Below, piece by piece: positions 4,965 through 10,576 of a stretch of DNA of 10,576 nt. The stretch spans positions 1 through 10,576 of the forward strand of contig DCVM01000007.1 in the NCBI GenBank assembly GCA_002327985.1, written 5' to 3'. The position numbers and the translations under genes are program-made. Source of the stretch: Syntrophaceae bacterium UBA2188. Its GTDB lineage: Bacteria > Desulfobacterota > BSN033 > UBA1163. Numbering within the stretch: the stretch's first letter is position 1; each line of letters starts with the position of its first letter. Under the pieces are notes generated by a model. It saw only the letters and a program-made list of their open reading frames with translations, had not been told where the DNA came from and did no database searches.

Positions 4965-5810
4965 ATGAGAAAGTATAGACCCTGGATATCCCTCGGTATT
5001 GCCTTTATCGTTGCCTTCATTACGAGTCTTCTGATCTACACCTATTTAAAAAAAAGTACGAGAATCGTTGAGGTAAAGATTGAAACACTTCCTGTTGCAA
5101 CCGCAGTGGCTGACATCGGATGGGGTACCCAGATCACAAAAGAGATGATCAAGCCGGTCGATTTCCTTAAAGCCACGGTTCCCCCCGGCTGTTTTTCCGA
5201 TGGTGATTCTTCACTAGTGGGAAGGGTTGCCATCCTCCCGATCAAGGCCAATGAACCGATTCTTGAGTCAAGATTAGCTCCAACCAGCATCAAGACGGGT
5301 GGTGTGGCCGCTATTATCAGCCAGAATAAGAGGGCCGTCGCCGTAAAGGTGGACAAAGTAATCGGCGTGTCCGGATTTATTCACCACGGCAACCGGGTCG
5401 ATGTTCTCGTCACGATACCAACCGGAAAGAACTCTGAGCCTATCACGAAAACAGTCCTCGAAAATATCCTTGTCTTGACCGTTGGACCAGAGCTGGAAAA
5501 AAAGGGAAAAGAGGAAAAACCTTCAGACGTCGATGTCATCACTCTGGAAGTAACTCCTGAAGAAGGAGAAAAGCTCGCCCTCGCTGCCAATGAAGGTAAG
5601 CTTCAACTTGCCCTTCGAAATTTTTCTGATACGGAAAATGTCCTCACCAGAGGGGTGACTATCCCTTCGCTTCTAGCCTCTTACGCAATTGGTTCGGTTG
5701 GGGGACCGAGTCCGAAAGGAGAACGCGCAGTGCAGAAGCCTCGCCCACTCACTGTCGAATTGGTGAAAGGAAACAAGGTCACCGAAATCAAGTTCGAAAG
5801 GAGCGAATAA
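4965..5810 (+). CDS. cpaB: Flp pilus assembly protein CpaB/RcpC
   Basis: This 281-aa inner-membrane-anchored periplasmic protein has a basic N-terminus (MRKYRPW) and one membrane helix at about 8-27. A SAF-type domain follows at about 43-105, with PVATAVADIGWGTQITKEM, then GRVAILPIKANEPILESRL, the usual 'i..G..It..mi' and 'pi.a.epi....l' pattern. An RcpC-type domain spans about 120-235 and includes AVAVKVDKVIGVSGFIHHGN and RVDVLVT; TLEVTPEEGEKLALAANEGKLQLALRN covers 193-219. The C-terminus VELVKGNKVTEIKFE is typical. CpaB/RcpC works with the CpaC secretin in the Tad secretion channel. The start is fixed by AGGGAGG six bases upstream. The neighbouring secretin gene follows after four bases, and its ribosome site lies inside this gene's end. 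Confidence 0.92.
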   Translation: MRKYRPWISLGIAFIVAFITSLLIYTYLKKSTRIVEVKIETLPVATAVADIGWGTQITKEMIKPVDFLKATVPPGCFSDGDSSLVGRVAILPIKANEPILESRLAPTSIKTGGVAAIISQNKRAVAVKVDKVIGVSGFIHHGNRVDVLVTIPTGKNSEPITKTVLENILVLTVGPELEKKGKEEKPSDVDVITLEVTPEEGEKLALAANEGKLQLALRNFSDTENVLTRGVTIPSLLASYAIGSVGGPSPKGERAVQKPRPLTVELVKGNKVTEIKFERSE

Positions 5811-5814
5811 TCGC

Positions 5815-7257
5815 ATGAACTCTTCTGTGATGAGAAGATGCGGTCTTACATCGGTTGTCATGGTGTTCCTTTTCTTGATCTGTTTTCCAACCGCCGTCCG
5901 GGGAGGTTCGGCAAAGGTCATTCTCGAAAAAGTAGAGCCTCAAAAGCTATCGCTGACCGTTGGGAAATCGGTCATTATCAGTAGCTCTGAGCCTGTGAAG
6001 CGTGTTTCTTTGGGGTCTCAGGATGTCGCCGATACAACCGTTCTTACCCCCCAGCAGATTTCTGTCATCGGAAAAGCCCCTGGGGTTACCAATCTCATCT
6101 TATGGGGAGCGGGTGATAAAATAGCCTCTATCTTTGATATCCAAGTCTCCCCGGATGTCTCCCATCTGGGGGAGATGATCCAGAAAATCCTCCCGGAAGA
6201 AAAAAATCTGCACATCAATGCGACCCACAACAGCCTAACCCTTTCAGGAACCGTCTCAAGCACATCCAGTCTTTCGCGAGCGCTTGCCCTCGCCGAGGTC
6301 TATTCGCCAAAGGATGGAAAAATTGTGAATTTGCTCGAGGTTGCAGGAGTCCATCAGGTGATGCTTGAGGTGAGGGTTGCTGAGATGTCGAAAAGCTTGG
6401 TCAGAAGGCTCGGGTTCAATTTTAGTTATGCAAGCAGTAGTGGCAAAATGGGATTGGGCCTCCTGAACAGTCTGACCAGGTTACCAGGAAGCGGATTTCC
6501 ATCGTCCGGCATCGAGGTTGGCGATACGGTCAATGCCATTTTTCAATTTCTCAGCAAAGGCACAACCTGGACTATCTTTATCGATGCCTTAAAGGAACAG
6601 GGGTTACTAAAGGTCCTGGCTGAGCCCACCTTGATTACACTGAGTGGAAAATCGGCAAACTTCCTTGCCGGCGGAGAGTTCCCCATTCCAGTTCCACAAC
6701 CGGGAGCGGGCGGTACAGCAATTACGATCGAGTATAAACCCTTCGGCATAGGGCTTTATTTCACGCCTACTGTCCTGAGTAATAACAAAATCTCTATGGA
6801 GGTCGGTCCTGAAGTCTCCGACCTGGATTTTTCAAATGCCATAACGATTAGCGGATTTGTGATTCCGGCCATTGCCCTCAGAAGGATCTCAACAACCGTT
6901 GAACTGGCCGACGGTCAGAGTTTTGCCATTGCGGGTCTTCTGAAAGATGATGTCAGAGAAATCATCTCAAGGTATCCGGTCCTGGGTGAAATTCCGGTCC
7001 TTGGGGCACTGTTCAGAAGTTCCTCCTTCCGGAGAAACGAGACGGAGTTAATCGTAATTGTCACTCCCCATCTGGTTAAACCTCTGGACATGGCGAAACA
7101 GACTTTGCCCACGGACCAATTTATTGTACCGGATGATTTTGAATTCTACTTGTTAGGACACCTGGAAGGGGAGGAAAAACCTGACACTACCCCCAAGCGC
7201 TCTCAGCGCCAAACTCCAGGGCTTGAGGGAAGTTTTGGTCATATTCTTCCGAAATAA
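5815..7257 (+). CDS. cpaC: Outer-membrane secretin of the Tad pilus, CpaC/RcpA
   Basis: This 480-aa protein has a signal peptide at about 1-30 (MNSSVMRRC, hydrophobic VVMVFLFLICF, TAVRG). An N-terminal pilus-formation domain spans about 40-112, with LSLTVGKSVIIS and a GVTNLILW strand. A BON-like domain at about 115-175 contains NLHINATHNSLTLSGTV. The secretin core is about 180-425 and includes VMLEVRVAEMSK, LAEPTLITLSGKSANFLAGG, EFPIPVPQ, RRISTTVELADGQSFAIAGL, YPVLGEIPVLGALFRSSSFR and ELIVIVTPHLV. Multimers of such proteins form the gated outer-membrane channel through which the Flp fibre leaves. A proline- and charge-rich tail (450-480) follows the core. The length is within the family range and nothing is missing. 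AAAGGAG (5797-5803), inside the end of cpaB, serves ATG 5815, so the two are probably translationally linked. Confidence 0.93.
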   Translation: MNSSVMRRCGLTSVVMVFLFLICFPTAVRGGSAKVILEKVEPQKLSLTVGKSVIISSSEPVKRVSLGSQDVADTTVLTPQQISVIGKAPGVTNLILWGAGDKIASIFDIQVSPDVSHLGEMIQKILPEEKNLHINATHNSLTLSGTVSSTSSLSRALALAEVYSPKDGKIVNLLEVAGVHQVMLEVRVAEMSKSLVRRLGFNFSYASSSGKMGLGLLNSLTRLPGSGFPSSGIEVGDTVNAIFQFLSKGTTWTIFIDALKEQGLLKVLAEPTLITLSGKSANFLAGGEFPIPVPQPGAGGTAITIEYKPFGIGLYFTPTVLSNNKISMEVGPEVSDLDFSNAITISGFVIPAIALRRISTTVELADGQSFAIAGLLKDDVREIISRYPVLGEIPVLGALFRSSSFRRNETELIVIVTPHLVKPLDMAKQTLPTDQFIVPDDFEFYLLGHLEGEEKPDTTPKRSQRQTPGLEGSFGHILPK

Positions 7258-7353
7258 TGAAAGGCATTCCTCAAAGTCGCCAGGATTCAGAGGATACTCA
7301 ACACGATCTGAACGGAACCACACAATATTATTTGTTTTCGAGGGAGGTTACCA

Positions 7354-7659
7354 ATGAGAAGAGGAGCACTTTACATTTTGATCACAACCCTTGCAATCTT
7401 CCTCATATCAGCCTGTGCACAACCCAGCCGAGTGGATAAGAATTACAGTAGGTCGGTAAAGCAAGCCAGGCTTAACCAGATTTTAGATTCAGAAGCAGGG
7501 ACAAATCTGGAACCGGTGACGGGACTGGATGGGAAAGCTGCCCAGGCGAGCTTCGAAAAATACCGGAAGACTTTCGAACAGCTTCGTGAAACCTCTCAAC
7601 CCCTTATCCAAATAGGGACCCAGGGAAGCCCATCAACCCCTTATCCACCAGGTAAGTAA
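7354..7659 (+). CDS. Small Tad-locus lipoprotein, at the rcpB position
   Basis: This 101-aa protein has a type II signal peptide: MRRGALYILITTLAIF then lipobox LISA|C with the acylated Cys at 21. The mature part is short and polar. A conserved-looking core EAGTNLEPVTGLDGKAAQAS (47-66) leads into an EKYRKTFEQL helix and a Ser/Pro-rich tail (STPYPPGK). I recall short lipoproteins with an 'N.eAg.N..PV.GlDG.aA' core in other Tad loci, but I cannot name a family with certainty. GGGAGGT (7342-7348) lies five bases before ATG 7354. It follows the secretin after a 96-nt gap and precedes tadE by nine bases. Its place after rcpC-rcpA is where some loci carry rcpB, another outer-membrane component, so a role at the secretin (assembly, pilotin-like) is possible. 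This is inference. Confidence 0.8.
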   Translation: MRRGALYILITTLAIFLISACAQPSRVDKNYSRSVKQARLNQILDSEAGTNLEPVTGLDGKAAQASFEKYRKTFEQLRETSQPLIQIGTQGSPSTPYPPGK

Positions 7660-7668
7660 GGTGAAAGA

Positions 7669-8112
7669 ATGAAAAAGAGATTGCTGAAAAAAAAGAGGGG
7701 TGCTTCGGCCGTGGAGTTTGCCATCATTTTACCGTTGCTGGTTCTCCTGGTCTTTGGAATCATTGAATTGAGCTTTGCTCTTTACGACAAGGCGATGATC
7801 ACCAATGCAAGCAGGGAGGGGGCTCGGGTAGGAATCGTTTACCGCCTTCCAGCCGTCACCGACGCTGAGATCACCGGCGTCGTGAACAACTTTTTGGGGA
7901 GTCGTCTCATCACCTTTGGTGGCAGCCGAGACCCGAGCAGCAATCCGGTCTCAGGGGCAACCGTCATCGTCACCAGAACAGGGTATAGCCCGGGAGGCGA
8001 ACTTAGGGTCAGAGTGGGCTATACATACAGCTTTTTGGTTCTCCCCCATTTTACACCGGGTCTCGGCGGGGGAATTAATATGGTGGCTGAAACCATCATG
8101 AGAATGGAATAA
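7669..8112 (+). CDS. tadE: TadE-like pseudopilin of the Tad system
   Basis: This 147-aa protein has a basic leader MKKRLLKKKR, then G11|ASAVEFA, a prepilin-type cleavage site with Glu at +5. A hydrophobic helix at about 15-38 follows (FAIILPLLVLLVFGIIELSF). The TadE signature NASREGARVG stands at 46-55. The C-terminal half is extended (VIVTRTGYSPGGELRVRVGYTYS) and ends AETIMRME, usual for the family. TadE proteins are minor pseudopilins processed by the same peptidase as Flp and needed for pilus formation. TAAGGTG (7657-7663), overlapping the lipoprotein stop, is the ribosome site. The stop overlaps the next start as TAATG, so translation of the two is coupled. Confidence 0.92.
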   Translation: MKKRLLKKKRGASAVEFAIILPLLVLLVFGIIELSFALYDKAMITNASREGARVGIVYRLPAVTDAEITGVVNNFLGSRLITFGGSRDPSSNPVSGATVIVTRTGYSPGGELRVRVGYTYSFLVLPHFTPGLGGGINMVAETIMRME

Positions 8113-9368
8113 TGGGAGATGAGCTGAGAATGGGCAATCCTCCAGGGTTCTTCCGGATTATCAATAATCGGCACGGAATCGTTGCAGTAATCATCGCCAC
8201 ATTGACCATCGTCTTTGCGGGTTTGGCGGCCCTTGCCATCGATCTCAGTCATCTCTTCGTGGTTCGAAACGAGCTCCAAAATGCGGCAGACGCCGGAGCT
8301 TTGGCCGGAGCCCGATTTCTTTACGACAATAATGGGACTGCCGTGAATGCAGCTGCAAACCTGACTGCTTACAATGCGGCCATTGCAAACCGGAGCGAGA
8401 AAGTTCCGGTAGAAGTTAACTGGAGTGGAGGCAACAATGGAGATATTCAACGAGGGCACTGGAGTCTTGCCACCCGTACCTTCACTCCGAGTGATTCTCT
8501 TCTGCCTGTCAGTCTGTGGGATACTTCTTGGGAAGAATTAGATCGAAATCCCAATTTTATTAATGCCATTCGGGTGAGAACTCGAAGGGAAAATAGGCCT
8601 GCGGCTTCTTTCCTGGCCGGGATCTTCGGGATCAAAAATTTTGTCCTCTCGAGCGAGGCGATCGGCTACATCGGTTTTGCGGGGACCCTCGCCCCTTTTG
8701 AAGTGGATCAACCGATCGCCATTTGTAGCCAAAGCATCCTTTTCAATGGCAGATATAGCTGCACCGTGGGCCGAATGATCAACAGCGGACAGCTGGTAGC
8801 AGCACATGAAACCGCTGGATGGACGGATTACAATCAGGTGAACCCCTGCCTTGGCGGAACCAATTCCAGTGACGTCCGTTCGTTTGTCTGTGGCGATGGT
8901 AATCCAGAGCCGATTATTTTGGGCGCTCCTGTATCAACAAACGGAGGTGAGATTTCAGCTGCCTTTAAAAAATTCCGGGACTGCTGGGCCGGCAAAACGG
9001 GGAAGACGAAGCCTTGGAAGCTGACCCTTTTGGTGATCGATTGCCCAGGGAACAATGTAAGCCCTTGCGAAAGGGTAGTCGGTGCAGTAACGGTCAACAT
9101 TATCTGGATCACTGGGGAAGGGGAAGATCCAAAGTATAATGAAGCCCCGACAGAAATGGAAAAATGGTCCAATCAAAACCCGGACGGAAGCGTCCGCTGG
9201 GCAAGTTTTGTCAAGCGTTTCCGTTTAAAGAATCTTGACAACACCCCAGCCCTCTATGAAAAAAAGTCCATCTATTTCTTGCCAGACTGTGAACCTCAAA
9301 TTCCGACAGGCAGAAGTGGCGGACAGAATTTCGGGATCCTTGCAAAAATACCTGTATTGGTGAAGTAA
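8112..9368 (+). CDS. tadG: TadG-like Flp pilus assembly protein with cysteine-rich periplasmic domain
   Basis: This 418-aa protein starts with a basic segment and a membrane helix at about 21-45 (HGIVAVIIATLTIVFAGLAA). The family signature follows: LAIDLSHLFVVRNELQNAADAGALAGA (41-67), matching the 'AvD.g.l...r..LQnAaDAaALAga' core of TadG/TadE-like proteins. Residues beyond about 70 should lie in the periplasm. All eight cysteines (205, 217, 246, 260, 291, 311, 319, 393) are in the C-terminal half, an even number compatible with disulfides. I see no von Willebrand A metal site (no DxSxS), unlike some longer TadG proteins, and the C-terminal half is otherwise unfamiliar. ATG 8112 overlaps the tadE stop; ATG 8130 is the alternative start. 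It probably anchors or completes the pilus base. The family call is firm and the precise role is uncertain. Confidence 0.85.
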   Translation: MGDELRMGNPPGFFRIINNRHGIVAVIIATLTIVFAGLAALAIDLSHLFVVRNELQNAADAGALAGARFLYDNNGTAVNAAANLTAYNAAIANRSEKVPVEVNWSGGNNGDIQRGHWSLATRTFTPSDSLLPVSLWDTSWEELDRNPNFINAIRVRTRRENRPAASFLAGIFGIKNFVLSSEAIGYIGFAGTLAPFEVDQPIAICSQSILFNGRYSCTVGRMINSGQLVAAHETAGWTDYNQVNPCLGGTNSSDVRSFVCGDGNPEPIILGAPVSTNGGEISAAFKKFRDCWAGKTGKTKPWKLTLLVIDCPGNNVSPCERVVGAVTVNIIWITGEGEDPKYNEAPTEMEKWSNQNPDGSVRWASFVKRFRLKNLDNTPALYEKKSIYFLPDCEPQIPTGRSGGQNFGILAKIPVLVK

Positions 9369-9381
9369 CGAAAGGATATTC

Positions 9382-10524
9382 ATGGCTGGAAGCATTCTTT
9401 CTGTGCGGCTGGAGATCAAGAACGAGGCCGTCCGAAAGGAACTTGAAGAAGTTATCTCGGCAGAGGAGGGGTGTCGTCTCCTAAGGCGCCATGATGATCC
9501 CGACCCATGCGACCTCTTCATCCTGGAAACAGGGGATGACACCGGAAAAGACTTTCAGTTGATCCAAGACGTGCAGGCTTCCGGCAAGGCAAAAGAGGTC
9601 TTTCTGACATCCCCCCTCCTTGAACCGGAGCTATTACTTCAGGCCCTGAGGGCAGGAGTAAAAGAATTTTTTTCTCAGCCGATCAAGGGAGAAGAGGTAA
9701 GGACCGGGCTCTTAAAATTTAGAGAACGAAGAAACCTTATTCAGCAAAAGGGGACAGAGAAAAAAAAGGGGAAGATCATCCATTTTATCAGTAGCAAGGG
9801 CGGCGTTGGAACCACGACCATTGCAGTGAATCTCGCTGTCAGCCTGTGCGAATCCAACGGTTCTTCTTCTGTGGCGCTCATCGATATGAACCTGCCCTTT
9901 GGTCAGATTCCGATTTTTTTGAATACTGAATCGAGTTTCAACTGGGGGGAAGTTTTGAGAAACATATCAAGGGTAGATGAAACGTTTCTGATGGGCGTTC
10001 TCTCGAGACATCGCTCCGGAGTATACGTTCTGCCTTCCCCCGCTTCGCTGGATGATGTGAATGTGGAAACCCCTGAGATGATAGAAAAACTTCTCAGTTT
10101 AATGCGGAATCTTTTCGATTTTATTCTCGTGGATGGAGGCCAACGCCTCGACAATGTTTCTCTAAGAATCCTTGAAATGTCTGATACGGTCTTCATGGTT
10201 ACCGTTCTGGACCTTCCCTGTCTGACGAATACCAAGAGACTCCTCTGGACATTTCAGAAGCTTGGATTTCCGTCAAGAGAAACCGTCCGGATCATTGCCA
10301 ATCGCTATCAAAAAAAATCATCGATCTCTTTGAAAGAAGCGGAAGAAGCGGTCAGAGAGAAGATCCATTGGCTAGTGGTGGACGATTACCAATTGACGAT
10401 GTCGGCGATCAACCAGGGAAAAACCATCTCAGAAGTGGCATCCGGTTCGGAGGTAAGTAAATCCTTGCGAGAGCTTGCAGGGACATTCCTTTCACAGGAT
10501 CAGAAAAAACGGGTTCGGACCTGA
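9382..10524 (+). CDS. tadZ: TadZ/CpaE pilus localisation protein: pseudoreceiver plus ParA/MinD-like ATPase
   Basis: This 380-aa cytoplasmic protein has two domains. Residues about 4-120 resemble a response-regulator receiver, but the usual phospho-acceptor Asp strand reads CDLFILETG (43-51) and the usual Lys-Pro of the last strand reads Gln-Pro (99-100), so it should not be phosphorylated. From 131 a ParA/MinD-type ATPase begins. The deviant Walker A is KGGVGTTT (139-146), with signature Lys139 but Thr144 where MinD has the second Lys. ALIDMNLPFGQIPIFL (165-180) and Walker B FILVDGG (247-253) follow. Such an atypical receiver-ATPase pair is characteristic of TadZ/CpaE, which sets the cell position of the pilus machine and the TadA ATPase. 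AAAGGA (9371-9376) lies five bases upstream. No tadA is visible before the window ends. Confidence 0.92.
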   Translation: MAGSILSVRLEIKNEAVRKELEEVISAEEGCRLLRRHDDPDPCDLFILETGDDTGKDFQLIQDVQASGKAKEVFLTSPLLEPELLLQALRAGVKEFFSQPIKGEEVRTGLLKFRERRNLIQQKGTEKKKGKIIHFISSKGGVGTTTIAVNLAVSLCESNGSSSVALIDMNLPFGQIPIFLNTESSFNWGEVLRNISRVDETFLMGVLSRHRSGVYVLPSPASLDDVNVETPEMIEKLLSLMRNLFDFILVDGGQRLDNVSLRILEMSDTVFMVTVLDLPCLTNTKRLLWTFQKLGFPSRETVRIIANRYQKKSSISLKEAEEAVREKIHWLVVDDYQLTMSAINQGKTISEVASGSEVSKSLRELAGTFLSQDQKKRVRT

Positions 10525-10576
10525 AAATGATACCTTCGGGAAAAGCTTAAGGAGAGGAAGAAAGAGAGGAAGAAAG
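10525..10576 (+). other. Purine-rich tail with 12-bp tandem repeat after tadZ
   Basis: GAGAGGAAGAAA occurs twice in direct succession (10552-10563 and 10564-10575). The polypurine tract probably belongs to the ribosome-binding region of the next gene, for which tadA/cpaF is expected from Tad gene order, but no start codon of it is in view. Confidence 0.4.

Noticed and set aside
7257..7439. 60-codon open frame starting on the cpaC stop (TAATG)
   Set aside because: It runs into the lipoprotein gene in another frame, has no family features, and the lipoprotein has a far better ribosome site and signal peptide.
8019..8459. 146-codon minus-strand open frame across tadE/tadG
   Set aside because: It lies wholly opposite two well-supported genes and shows no family motif, so it is a shadow of their codon pattern.

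Overview
The window is bacterial, of moderate GC content and tightly packed only in its right half. It is most likely chromosome from a Gram-negative diderm. A secretin, an outer-membrane-type lipoprotein and the end of a tripartite tricarboxylate transporter (TctC-type) binding protein support this. The mix of TctC, DUF3795 and a Flp/Tad locus ordered flp-cpaB-cpaC-lipoprotein-tadE-tadG-tadZ would suit a Desulfobacterota-like or related anaerobe, but that assignment is an inference from gene content.

Left part (1-4530): loosely spaced single genes. It holds the last 49 codons of a TctC-family solute-binding protein, then a long gene-free stretch with four small inverted repeats. Next come a cysteine-rich DUF3795 protein (731-1186, +), a membrane-anchored coiled-coil LysM protein (1484-2053, -), a DUF202 two-helix membrane protein (2516-2854, +) and an AT-rich ICMT/PEMT-like membrane methyltransferase (3059-3724, +). 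The methyltransferase has a near-consensus sigma70 promoter (TTGACA-17-TATACT). About 800 bp without a confident gene follows. It includes a possible frame-broken minus-strand relic and an AT-rich, repeat-rich block that probably holds the control region of the pilus operon.

Right part (4533-10524): one co-directional Flp/Tad (tight adherence) pilus cluster. It encodes the 58-aa Flp prepilin (4533-4709), CpaB/RcpC, the secretin CpaC/RcpA, a 101-aa lipoprotein in the place where rcpB sits in some loci, the pseudopilin TadE, the TadG-like membrane-anchored protein and the TadZ/CpaE pseudoreceiver-ATPase. Gaps from cpaB onward are short (-1 to 13 nt, apart from 96 nt before the lipoprotein), so this is probably one transcript. 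Flp is the pilus subunit, CpaC the outer-membrane pore, CpaB a periplasmic partner of the pore, TadE and TadG minor pilin-like or anchoring parts, and TadZ the localisation factor for the secretion ATPase. The ATPase and platform genes (tadA, tadB, tadC) and a prepilin peptidase are not in the window. The first three probably lie just past the right edge.

The most notable non-coding signals are two. One is a set of mutually exclusive RNA pairings between flp and cpaB (4723-4776). The other is a doubled Shine-Dalgarno arrangement ahead of flp, in which the upstream perfect anti-SD match has no start codon. I see no CRISPR array, tRNA, rRNA, integrase or intact insertion sequence, and no clearly new multi-gene system. 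The coding content is a recognisable Tad locus plus scattered housekeeping-type or uncharacterised genes.
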